Shown here in pieces: positions 37,247-45,572 of a stretch of DNA of 64,000 nucleotides. Numbering within the stretch: the first letter of the stretch is position 1; every line of letters starts with the position of its first letter. The stretch comes from CAXBNB01 sp040151475 (GTDB lineage: Bacteria > Bacteroidota > Bacteroidia > Cytophagales > Cyclobacteriaceae): positions 50,661 to 114,660 of the forward strand of contig NZ_JBDKWG010000116.1 in NCBI RefSeq assembly GCF_040151475.1. The letters run 5' to 3'. Made by a program: the position numbers and the translations under genes. The notes under the pieces are model-generated. The model ran no database searches. It had not been told where the DNA came from and saw nothing but the letters and a program-made list of their open reading frames with translations.

Positions 37247-38089
37247 TTAATTCATACTTTTTATAAATGAGATAAGAGCTTCAGGTTGGTCAGTTTGGAT
37301 GCCGTCAACTTTCATATCGATGAGTGTTTTCCACTCTTCTTGCCATTTATCAGGATTATCTTCATCGTCATCTACAAACACTTTGATCTGACTTGTATGT
37401 GCTTGTTCAATATAAGAATTTGAAATGTTGCCCATATCACTTGCCAGAAATTTGGGATCGAATATTTCCAAGACCTGTTTGATGTTTTCTTCCTTTCCCG
37501 GATCTGGCATGATCAGGCACTTAGGACAATTGGTTTTAATATCCATAAGCAATTTTCCGGCTGATGCCGGTAAATACCATACGGTGCTTTCTTCCATTTT
37601 GTACCTCTTGATAATGTCTATTAAAGCCTTGGGATCAGCATCTTTCAAGTCCAGATAGATGCCTATTTTTCCCTGACAAAGTTTTAATATCTGTTGAAAC
37701 GTAGGAATTCTGGCCTTTTTCCATTCCTTTCCTATTTTTTTGCCCAAATCTAATTTGAGTAATTCCTTTAAAGTAAAATCCCTTACTTTTCCGGTTTTGT
37801 TATCCACGTAAGCATCAATGGTTGAATTGTGTACACTGACAAACTTATTGTCTTTTGTAGTTCTGACATCTATTTCTACAAAGTCACATCCAAGGTCAAT
37901 CGCTTTTTGATAGGCAGCTAATGTGTTTTCAGGAATTCCATTGTGAACTCCTCTGTGCGCAATAACATAAGTGTTGCCGTTTTTTGGTATTGGTAATTTG
38001 TTTTGTGCGTAACTTGTATAACTGCTGGTTAGTACAAAGAGCAAAGCAGTCAATAAACCATTTTTCGTTTTTTTTATTCTTCTTATCAT
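37247..38089 (-). CDS. Secreted glycerophosphodiester phosphodiesterase (GDPD) family protein
   Basis: An exported GDPD-fold enzyme of about 280 residues. After a signal peptide (GLLTALLFVLTSSYTSYAQ) come the catalytic motifs VIAHRGVHNGIPENTLAA (HRG...EN), GCDFVEIDVRTTKD (metal Glu and Asp) and VSVHNSTID (second His), then YLDLKDADP and the C-terminal DGIQTDQPEALI. The family cleaves glycerophosphodiesters, and distant members act on sphingolipid-type phosphodiesters. ATG at 38089 overlaps the upstream stop by four bases (ATGA), which argues for translational coupling; an ATG at 38107 is less likely. Confidence 0.9.
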   Translation of the reverse strand: MIRRIKKTKNGLLTALLFVLTSSYTSYAQNKLPIPKNGNTYVIAHRGVHNGIPENTLAAYQKAIDLGCDFVEIDVRTTKDNKFVSVHNSTIDAYVDNKTGKVRDFTLKELLKLDLGKKIGKEWKKARIPTFQQILKLCQGKIGIYLDLKDADPKALIDIIKRYKMEESTVWYLPASAGKLLMDIKTNCPKCLIMPDPGKEENIKQVLEIFDPKFLASDMGNISNSYIEQAHTSQIKVFVDDDEDNPDKWQEEWKTLIDMKVDGIQTDQPEALISFIKSMN

Positions 38090-38967
38090 AGGTATTGCTT
38101 GTACCATTCTACTCCGTCACCAAAGGCTTTATCTATTGGTAAATCCCGGTGTTTGGAAGGATACCATTTAATATCCTTTGGTTCGTTCGCTCTGCTGAAA
38201 AGTAATTTACTTGTGATTGGAGAGATGATTTCGTCGTTTTCTGAATTGATCATTAAAAATGGTCTGGGCTGGATGTTTTCCACAAAATTGATTGGATCGA
38301 TGATACTAAAGAAGTCTTTGGTGTCTTCAGTAAGTGCATCCAGTCCAAACATCAGGCTGAGGTTGCCGCCTGCCAAAGCAATGACAGGGGCTTTTACCCT
38401 GTCATCTACTCCGCAAAATATTGTTCCGATAATCCCTCCCAAGCTTATTCCGTAATAACCTATTCTATTGGCATCAACATCATCTCTGGTTTGTAAAAGG
38501 TCGATAGATCTTCTCAAATCAAAAACAGTTTGGGTGATGATGTCTCTGGTCCAATAGCGGTAACCATCCGTAAGGTTGAAATCATAATCTTTTTCTTTCC
38601 TCACCCCGTGGTTGGCAATATCAATCCGTAATACTGCATATCCACGGTCAACCAAATATTGATGTCCAAATTCGATATAGTCCACTGTCTTTTTATCTCC
38701 CAATCCATGAAGCAGGATGACCACAGGTAATGGTTCTTCTTCGCTTTTTGGAATCGTCAACAAAGCATCCACCCTTTTATTGTGGACGCTTGTGTAGCCT
38801 ATTTCATACAATTTGTAATCGGTTGAATCTGCTATCAATTTAGTGGAATCTTCCAATGGAAGGGAGAAATCATAGTTATAGTATTTCAATACAGATATTT
38901 CCTGTTTGGATATGCAGGAAATAAAATTTACCATTAAAGCACATAGAATTATACTTCTAAACATCAT
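38086..38967 (-). CDS. Alpha/beta-hydrolase lipoprotein
   Basis: A 293-residue lipoprotein (lipobox NFISC, Cys18) with an alpha/beta-hydrolase fold of the prolyl-oligopeptidase/acetyl-xylan-esterase-like type. Motifs are VVILLHGLGDKKTVD, the nucleophile elbow GYYGISLGGIIG, the acid near MINSENDEIISP and the His in SKHRDLPID. It may remove ester groups from the target glycan, but no specific substrate is indicated. Its stop codon overlaps the GDPD start. Confidence 0.82.
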   Translation of the reverse strand: MMFRSIILCALMVNFISCISKQEISVLKYYNYDFSLPLEDSTKLIADSTDYKLYEIGYTSVHNKRVDALLTIPKSEEEPLPVVILLHGLGDKKTVDYIEFGHQYLVDRGYAVLRIDIANHGVRKEKDYDFNLTDGYRYWTRDIITQTVFDLRRSIDLLQTRDDVDANRIGYYGISLGGIIGTIFCGVDDRVKAPVIALAGGNLSLMFGLDALTEDTKDFFSIIDPINFVENIQPRPFLMINSENDEIISPITSKLLFSRANEPKDIKWYPSKHRDLPIDKAFGDGVEWYKQYL

Positions 38968-39011
38968 AAGAATTAGATGATTTTATCTGGTCTAAACCAA
39001 AGTGCTGCCAA

Positions 39012-40406
39012 TTAATGGACATAGACTTTTACACTGTCTGCCACAAACATCCTGGTACTTTCTACATATCCTTCGCCATTTGGATCTGTGTATTTTAAAT
39101 CAATATAAAATGCTTTGAACCCTGATTTAGGGTAGTCAACACTGGTTTCTACGTTTTCTATGTTTGAAACAGACAAATCCTGGCTTGTCCATTCCTCATC
39201 CCTGAAGTCCCTGTCTTCCGAGTCGGCACTCCATATCAAAGCACCTTTCAGTTGGTCAGGTGAAGCAATGGCGGTCAGGTTTATTTTGGAATTTTCTTCA
39301 TTTATTTTCCAACCGCAAACCGGATATGGTTTTTTCAGAAGAGTGTTACTGAAAAAAGAACTTACCGACTGAAGTGCCTGGGTCTTGTCACCTAAGCCGT
39401 GACCAGCATTGGGCACATATTGAATAAAGTTTTGTCCCGGAATACTGTCAATATAGTTTTTGATTGCATCTACCGGCCAGTATTCATCTATCGTGCCGAT
39501 AATAATCATTTTTGGCATGGTAAGTTTTTCTCTATAAGAATACGGATCCACCATTTTAGTGATGGCGTCACCAGCTTCTGTATGTACCTGCTGAGGGATT
39601 TCCAATTTCACATAATCTTCAATTTGGATGCTGTATTCCTTCCAGACTTCTATCTGATAGTTAAGACTGACAGGCATATTGAGTACGTCAATGACCATAG
39701 GGGCAATAGCCTCAACTCTGGCATCATTGGCACCTGTAAGCCAGGTTGTCCATCCACGTTTAGATGCTCCTGACACAACAAACCGATTGATTTTGGTTTC
39801 CAACTTTTGCTCAGCAAATTCCTGTATGGCATCCATAGATCTTACTGCTGTTTTTACCATTGGAAACAACAACGGCCAGGTATAATCTCCATCATTTTTA
39901 AAATTGTGAAGTGTGAATGAAATGAGCTGATCTTCAACCAGGCCGTCATAAAGCGGTTGATTTGGAGTTTGTCTGATGATGGCGCAAATAGCCTTGTTTT
40001 TGGCTGCTATCACTCCGAACGCAGCAGCGGTTTCGTCTGTCTGTTTAGATAAATTTGGTTCTCCATCTTTAACCGATCCACCTGTAATAAAAAGCAATCC
40101 TCCATCATGTTCTATCACTTCCGGAACCAAAATAGTTAATTGGTGTTTCCATACATGTTCTCTCCATTTTTGAGAGGTAAGTTTGAGGTCGTAGGCAGTT
40201 ATGGGCATACCTTCAATCGGGTATGACTCCAATACTTCCCATTTATATGATTTATCATCATTGTTGAGGTAACTCTGAAGTGCTGTTTCTGCAGTTACGG
40301 GTACGTCAATTTTTACTTCTTCCGCTTTTTCTTTTTTCGTTGAACATTGACTGTAAAGTAAGCACGATGCAATTGCAAGGGATAAAAATAGTTTTTTGGT
40401 TTTCAT
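39012..40406 (-). CDS. PhoPQ-activated pathogenicity-related (PqaA-type) lipoprotein
   Basis: A 464-residue lipoprotein (lipobox LLYSQC, Cys21) of the PqaA family of alpha/beta hydrolases. The nucleophile is S215 in FVVSGASKRGWTTWLTG; the family block IDVLNMPVSLNYQIEVW is well conserved; the acid and base positions are IIGTIDEYWPVDA and VPNAGHGLGD. The C-terminal about 110 residues form a separate beta domain. Family members are named after a Salmonella PhoP-regulated gene, and their reaction is not established. It lies 7 bp after the ceramidase-like gene. Confidence 0.88.
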   Translation of the reverse strand: MKTKKLFLSLAIASCLLYSQCSTKKEKAEEVKIDVPVTAETALQSYLNNDDKSYKWEVLESYPIEGMPITAYDLKLTSQKWREHVWKHQLTILVPEVIEHDGGLLFITGGSVKDGEPNLSKQTDETAAAFGVIAAKNKAICAIIRQTPNQPLYDGLVEDQLISFTLHNFKNDGDYTWPLLFPMVKTAVRSMDAIQEFAEQKLETKINRFVVSGASKRGWTTWLTGANDARVEAIAPMVIDVLNMPVSLNYQIEVWKEYSIQIEDYVKLEIPQQVHTEAGDAITKMVDPYSYREKLTMPKMIIIGTIDEYWPVDAIKNYIDSIPGQNFIQYVPNAGHGLGDKTQALQSVSSFFSNTLLKKPYPVCGWKINEENSKINLTAIASPDQLKGALIWSADSEDRDFRDEEWTSQDLSVSNIENVETSVDYPKSGFKAFYIDLKYTDPNGEGYVESTRMFVADSVKVYVH

Positions 40407-40413
40407 TTTATAA

Positions 40414-41685
40414 TTAATGGTTTAATGTGCCAGGATTTTCCTGAATTAATTTAAGTGCTTCTTGAATATATATTTCACCTGTCATTTCTCCTAAACTGGT
40501 TCTGCTGACATATTTATATCTGTCAAAGCTGTTGAAATCTTCCTTGGTAAGGATATATCCAAATGCGTCATTGGTAAGACCGAATAAAAACGGATTTTCA
40601 GTTTTCATTTTTCTCTTAAGGTAATACCCAATGTTAGGAAGTGCTTCTCCGGGAATTGTTAGAATTTGAGCTGTTCCTATGTTTAGAAGATTTACCTTAG
40701 TTTGGATGATATAGTCTTTTGATATTTTAATATCCATTGAAGCGTGATCCAGTATCATCCGCATTAGTTCTGATTCAACCGGAAATTCCACTGTTTTAGA
40801 AACCGATAATAAATCAGGATTTTCCTGTGGTTCTGCCGATTCGATAATAGACAGAGCCTGATCAGCCAGTAATTCACCAATACGCTGGCACTCCTGCCAA
40901 TCATTGGCTTCTTCTCCTTCTGGCCTTCGGTTGTCAGCAGTGACCATTCCTCCCTGTGCTCCATTCATAAACACGGCAATGCCTCCAGCTTTAGATTCTA
41001 TTCTATCATACAAAGGACCACATAAGTCCGGAGTGAGGATTCCTCTTCCGGATCCTACTACCTCAGGATGTACTGCATAATTCACCAAAGTTGAAATCAC
41101 TTTGTCTTTATTTTTACCAGAAGTGCCAATGGCTTGAATTACACCACACCTGGGATCGTAGAGGTCGGGTGCATAATAGTTGTAGGCGATTTGTCCTTTA
41201 GCTTCTCCTACTGCAATCTTTAAAGTAGCAGGTTCCAGGTTTTTTACTGCTTCATTTACGGCATCAGCCATTTGTTTAACACACCATTCTAAATATTTAA
41301 AGTCAGCCAGTACTTCTCCCTTTTCATTAGGAAAACCATAAGCATCCGGTGCGCTGTGAGTGTGAGTTGCTCCAATCAGGATATTTTCAGGTAAAATACC
41401 TTTGATCAGTTTTCTTGACTGGTCGCCAAGGGCAGCCGGCCATCCAAGATTGTCTATCCCAACAATGGCAACTCTTGTGCCTCCTTTTTCCAATACCAGT
41501 GCCCTTACATATAAATCCCCTTTGTTTTCAGATACTTGTTTGGGTGTACCAATACCTCCTGAGACAGGTAGTAATGGGTTAGGTGTAATTACCCTTAATG
41601 CAGCTCCTGCTTTGAAGTTTTGGGCAAAAGAAAATTGACTGATTAAAATCGAAAATAGTAAAATACAAATTTTTTTCTTGTTCAT
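40414..41685 (-). CDS. Secreted neutral-ceramidase-like hydrolase (N-terminal domain only)
   Basis: A 423-residue exported protein (signal to AQN near residue 22) related to the N-terminal catalytic domain of neutral/alkaline non-lysosomal ceramidases. The start AGAALRVITPNPLLPVSGG, the zinc-ligand motif ILIGATHTHSAPDAYG (H108, H110, with S111 near the catalytic Ser position) and NYAVHPEVVGSGRG (further His) fit the family. Full ceramidases have about 650 residues and a C-terminal immunoglobulin-like domain; that part is missing. Many bacterial relatives of this shorter form have no known substrate, so ceramide cleavage is not proven. It is the first gene of the leftward operon, 176 bp from the 41861-41880 operator-like palindrome. 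Confidence 0.82.
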   Translation of the reverse strand: MNKKKICILLFSILISQFSFAQNFKAGAALRVITPNPLLPVSGGIGTPKQVSENKGDLYVRALVLEKGGTRVAIVGIDNLGWPAALGDQSRKLIKGILPENILIGATHTHSAPDAYGFPNEKGEVLADFKYLEWCVKQMADAVNEAVKNLEPATLKIAVGEAKGQIAYNYYAPDLYDPRCGVIQAIGTSGKNKDKVISTLVNYAVHPEVVGSGRGILTPDLCGPLYDRIESKAGGIAVFMNGAQGGMVTADNRRPEGEEANDWQECQRIGELLADQALSIIESAEPQENPDLLSVSKTVEFPVESELMRMILDHASMDIKISKDYIIQTKVNLLNIGTAQILTIPGEALPNIGYYLKRKMKTENPFLFGLTNDAFGYILTKEDFNSFDRYKYVSRTSLGEMTGEIYIQEALKLIQENPGTLNH

Positions 41686-41860
41686 TTTTAAGTGGTTGTA
41701 TGTTGTCCGTATTAATTATTGTTTCTCAACTTGAGTATGTTCAAATCACAGTAGTTTATCAAAAAACTACTACTAAAAAGTATCACTTTAGAGTATTGTA
41801 ATTTAATAATTTCAATGCCCGGTATCATCTGACAAAGCTCTTGTAATATAAAGTGAAAAT

Positions 41861-41890
41861 TTATCGTAAGTGAACTGTTAAATGAAAATA
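41861..41890 (-). promoter_or_regulatory. Predicted promoter box and operator of the leftward catabolic operon
   Basis: On the minus strand TATTTTCATT (41890-41881) is followed at once by a 20-bp imperfect palindrome (plus strand TTATCGT-AAGTGA-ACTGTTA, 41861-41880). It shares 16 of 20 bases and the same six-base spacer with the palindrome on the other side. An operator lying just after the -7 box would cover the start site, as expected for a repressor. The inferred leader is about 190 bp. Confidence 0.5.
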
Positions 41891-42069
41891 TGCTTCATTT
41901 TAATGCATTAAATTATGTCTCAATCCACTTCCCATAATACTATGCAAAATGTTTAAATATTATAAATATAACATATTGATTGTTAACATCTTAATATGGT
42001 ATATTGGCTAATTTCATTTTGCTGTAAAAATCCTTGATTTTGGTGGTGCAAATGTCTGACGATTAGACG

Positions 42070-42103
42070 TATTTTGATTAAACTTACAGTAAGTAAACTG
42101 TAA
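42070..42103 (+). promoter_or_regulatory. Predicted promoter box and operator of the rightward catabolic operon
   Basis: TATTTTGATT (42070-42079) resembles the Bacteroidota -7 box and is followed four bases later by the perfect palindrome TTACAGT-AAGTAA-ACTGTAA (42084-42103). The palindrome would sit at the transcription start, 37 bp before the deacetylase ATG. No GntR-, LacI- or Crp-type regulator gene is present in the window. Confidence 0.55.
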
Positions 42104-42140
42104 AAAACAGGCTTAATCATTAACCAAAACTACGACAATT

Positions 42141-43145
42141 ATGAAAACATTATTATCTCTTATAGTATCAATATTTATGATGGCTTCTTGTAGCCAAAAG
42201 AAACAAAAGCAGGTTGTTGAAAATGAAACATCAGAGGCTGTAGTTAAGCCGGCTAATTGGGCTGAAAAATTAGGATACCCGGCGGGTAAAAAAGTTATTA
42301 TGTTACACGCTGATGACATAGGTATGTGTGAAGAGGCAAATATATCGGCCAAGAGGAATTTGCTGGAAGGGTATATTCAGTCTGCTGCTGCCATGCCTCC
42401 TTGTCCATATTTTGAAGAGATCATTGAGTGGGCAATAGAACACCCTGAAATAGATATGGGGCTTCACCTTGCCTTAACTAGTGAATGGAAAACGTACAGA
42501 TGGCCGTCCGTTTTACCTGTAGCGGAAGTGCCTGGTTTGATTGATGAAGAAGGAAAACTTTGGCGGTCGGTAGAAGAGGTAGTACAACATGCTACGGTAG
42601 AGGAAGTGGCAAATGAAGTGCGTGCTCAAATTGAAAAATCTATTTCATTGGGATATAGGCCGGATCATATAGACACACACATGGGGACTCTCTATGGTAG
42701 TCCGGAATATGCAAAAGCCTATCTGCAAATTGCAATGGAATATGGTATTCCTGCCAACGCCATTGATATGTCCAATCCTGTGGTTGTTGCCGGGTTTAGA
42801 GAGAAAGGATACCCTATTACCGATGACGTAGTTGAATTCATGAATGCTTATACACTTCCTAAATTGGATTATTTTACCAGTGCTCCCAATGCCAAAACCT
42901 ATGAGGAAAAAATACAGGCTTTCAAAGAGTTGATCCAATCATTACCTATAGGATTAACAGAAATTATTTTCCACCCTTCGGAAGGTACTGAAAATCTGAA
43001 AACCATTACAGGTTCGTGGCAACAGCGTATGTGGGAGGCCAAGATGTTTGGTGATCCGGATTTGATTCAATTTTTTAAAGATGAAGGAATCATTTTTACC
43101 AATTGGAAAGAAATAATGAAACGATTTAAAGAAAGCAAATCTTAG
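42141..43145 (+). CDS. ChbG/HpnK (YdjC)-type carbohydrate deacetylase lipoprotein
   Basis: A 334-residue lipoprotein (lipobox FMMASC, Cys near 15) with a YdjC-like deacetylase domain. Metal and catalytic motifs are MLHADDIGMCEEAN (Asp-Asp), DMGLHLALTSEW and PDHIDTHMGTLYGSPEY (His), with LTEIIFHPSEGTENL near the end. The family removes acetyl groups from N-acetylated sugars such as chitobiose or hopanoid-linked GlcNAc. It is the first gene of the rightward operon, right behind the palindromic operator. A lipoprotein form implies action in the periplasm or at the surface. Confidence 0.85.
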   Translation: MKTLLSLIVSIFMMASCSQKKQKQVVENETSEAVVKPANWAEKLGYPAGKKVIMLHADDIGMCEEANISAKRNLLEGYIQSAAAMPPCPYFEEIIEWAIEHPEIDMGLHLALTSEWKTYRWPSVLPVAEVPGLIDEEGKLWRSVEEVVQHATVEEVANEVRAQIEKSISLGYRPDHIDTHMGTLYGSPEYAKAYLQIAMEYGIPANAIDMSNPVVVAGFREKGYPITDDVVEFMNAYTLPKLDYFTSAPNAKTYEEKIQAFKELIQSLPIGLTEIIFHPSEGTENLKTITGSWQQRMWEAKMFGDPDLIQFFKDEGIIFTNWKEIMKRFKESKS

Positions 43146-43271
43146 ATTATCCTTATTGCATCAAATTTTTCGATCAATAAATACTTGTTCAACAAGTGAT
43201 TATTCTAATGAATTAGTCTTCTCCGTTGGATTTGATATTACAGTGTTTCGTTTATTTTTCATCAAACTTAT

Positions 43272-45536
43272 ATGAAAAAGTCCTTACTTATTTTGTCTTC
43301 TATATTGCTTTTTGCTTGCAACAATAACATTGAAACAACTAAAAATGATATAGCCAATAAAGCCAGTGAATTTTATGTTGATGTACCTTTTGTACAGGAA
43401 TATCATGAAGGATTTATTATTGATGCTAATGAAGAAAAAGCCAATGACATTAGAGCCATTCATGCTGATCAGGATGATAATATTTGGATTGCCACTAAAA
43501 ATGGGGTTTATGTAAAAAAATCAAATAGCCTGGAGTGGGATTTGATAGTTACGGGCATAGATCAGGGGCCGGCTTATGATGTGAAATCAGACAGGAAAGG
43601 TACTGCCTGGATGGCAACATGGAATGGTGTGTATTCTTACAATTCAGGGCAATTAGAAAAAATGATAGGGCCAAAACCTCCATTGGCTAAAGTAGTGGTT
43701 GCGGAAGAAGGAGTCTATGCGCTGGGACCATATGGAATATGGTTATTCCAAAACAACGTCTGGAATAAAAAGGATTATAAGGCAGGAAGAAGTATAAGAG
43801 CAGCAATTTCTGATGGAAACCAAGGACTTTGGATCGGGACGGATGTTGGGTTATTTCATTGTAACGATCAAAAAACTACCCCATATCAGAAAAATGAAGA
43901 TGCATTGAGTGCATATATAAAAGGGCTGGATTATAGCGATGTTGGAAACCTTTGGGTAGCTGGATTGGGTGGTATTACCATTAGGAATAAAACACAAAAA
44001 ATTGGAGAAAAGCTTCCCAAAGACGGCATTACTCATGCAGAGGTAAGGACGGTCAAACGTGCTCCGGATGGCAGGATGTGGGTGGGGACTGACTATGGCA
44101 TTACCAGATTTACTCCTGGTAAAAAGGAGTACTCTGTAAGATTGAGCAGGCGGTGGTTAATGTCAGATGAGGTAAGAGATATTGCTTTTGACAGCAATGG
44201 AAACGCATGGATAGCCACAGCTGAGGGTGTCAGTGCCATCAAAAGGCGAAACATGACACTGGAACAAAAGGCTGATTATTTCTATGATAAATTGATAAAG
44301 CGTCATGTCCGGAAGCCATGGATTATTGCCAGGTCAAGATTGACTGTACCGGGAGATACGTCTTCTATTGTATCCGATGATGATGATAATGACGGGGAAT
44401 TTACCTCAAACTATCTGGCGATGGAATCTTTCAGGTATGCCGCAACCAAAGACCCTAAGGCCAGAGAAAGAGCTAAAAAGGCATTTGATTTTTTACATTA
44501 TTTGAGGGAGGTGACTGAAATGGACGGTTTTTTCGCCAGAACCATTATTCCTGTTTCATGGGAAAGGTCGCACGATATGAACCGGACATATACCCCTCAT
44601 GAATTGGCAGATGAAATCATAGAAAACCCGAGACAAAAGCCAGTGGAAGTGCGCTGGCATGTGACAAAAGATGGAAAATGGAAATGGAAAGGAGACACCA
44701 GTAGTGACGAATTTTGCGGTCACTTCTTTGGATATTATTGGTACTATACTTTGGTAGCTGATGATGAGGAGAAAAAAAGGATTGCCAATCATGTAAGCAA
44801 GATAGTTGATCATCTGATGCGCAACGATTTCAATGCCGTAGATGTGGATGGAACCCATACCAAATGGGGAGTATGGTCGCCTGAAATTCTGAACAATGAT
44901 CCTGAATGGTCTCCTGAAAGGGCATTGAATTCATTGGAAATGCTTTCCTTCTTAAAATTCACTTACAAAGTGACTGGTGATGAAAAATACCAGAAAGCAT
45001 ATTTGAAGCTCATAAACGAAGAAGGCTATATTAAAAATGCCAAAATGTTACACAATACAAATCCGGCATGGAATACTTACTTTGATATTTATTTAACACT
45101 ATACCTATACCCAACTCTGATTTCCTTTGAAGATGATCCGGAGATTAAAAAGGAATATCAGGAGCACATGGAAGGATGGTTTCAAAAGTATAAGGAAACC
45201 AAAAGCCCATTGATCAATTTTACATATAACTATCTGACAGGGGGAAAGGACGAATTAGACAATTCTATCTTTTTCTTAAAAGACGCACCGCTCGATTTAG
45301 TGAACTGGAGAATTGACAATGGAAAAAGGGAAGACCTGCAAATCGTTCGAAGGCCCATTCTTGAAGTTTTGGCAGTTGATGAATTGAGGCCACCCAGCGA
45401 ATATCGGGTGATCAGATGGGACAGGTATCCGTATCATGCCGTTGACGGTGATCCATCTGAGGAATACGAGCCGGTATATTGGTTGCTTCCTTACTGGATG
45501 GGACGATACCAACAACTAATTGTGGCTGAGAAGTAA
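43272..45536 (+). CDS. Propeller plus helical-domain lipoprotein of unknown activity
   Basis: A 754-residue lipoprotein (lipobox LLFAC, Cys16). Residues about 55-330 carry six regulator-propeller repeats, visible as NIWIATKNGVYV, TAWMATWNGVYS, GLWIGTDVGLFH, NLWVAGLGGITI, RMWVGTDYGITR and NAWIATAEGVSA. Such repeats usually occur in hybrid two-component sensors, but there is no kinase or DNA-binding part here. Residues about 350-750 form a helix-rich domain (DVDGTHTKWGVWSPE, ERALNSLEMLSFLKFTYKVTG, KMLHNTNPAWNTYFD) that resembles alpha/alpha-barrel glycosidases or lyases. I do not recognise the exact family. A glycan-active role is inferred from context. Confidence 0.6.
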   Translation: MKKSLLILSSILLFACNNNIETTKNDIANKASEFYVDVPFVQEYHEGFIIDANEEKANDIRAIHADQDDNIWIATKNGVYVKKSNSLEWDLIVTGIDQGPAYDVKSDRKGTAWMATWNGVYSYNSGQLEKMIGPKPPLAKVVVAEEGVYALGPYGIWLFQNNVWNKKDYKAGRSIRAAISDGNQGLWIGTDVGLFHCNDQKTTPYQKNEDALSAYIKGLDYSDVGNLWVAGLGGITIRNKTQKIGEKLPKDGITHAEVRTVKRAPDGRMWVGTDYGITRFTPGKKEYSVRLSRRWLMSDEVRDIAFDSNGNAWIATAEGVSAIKRRNMTLEQKADYFYDKLIKRHVRKPWIIARSRLTVPGDTSSIVSDDDDNDGEFTSNYLAMESFRYAATKDPKARERAKKAFDFLHYLREVTEMDGFFARTIIPVSWERSHDMNRTYTPHELADEIIENPRQKPVEVRWHVTKDGKWKWKGDTSSDEFCGHFFGYYWYYTLVADDEEKKRIANHVSKIVDHLMRNDFNAVDVDGTHTKWGVWSPEILNNDPEWSPERALNSLEMLSFLKFTYKVTGDEKYQKAYLKLINEEGYIKNAKMLHNTNPAWNTYFDIYLTLYLYPTLISFEDDPEIKKEYQEHMEGWFQKYKETKSPLINFTYNYLTGGKDELDNSIFFLKDAPLDLVNWRIDNGKREDLQIVRRPILEVLAVDELRPPSEYRVIRWDRYPYHAVDGDPSEEYEPVYWLLPYWMGRYQQLIVAEK

Positions 45537-45572
45537 ACAAATCAATTATACAAACACTATTCAAACTGAGTT

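Larger units (their letters stand above)
41686..42140. other. Divergent control region of the catabolic locus
   Basis: This 455-bp AT-rich region holds no gene. It separates the seven-gene leftward operon from the six-gene rightward operon and carries two related 20-bp palindromes, each next to a TATTTT(C/G)ATT box (listed separately). It also carries AGCCAATATACCAT on the minus strand (about 41998-42011), which resembles the outer element of the promoter modules in the 26-kb region. Confidence 0.7.
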
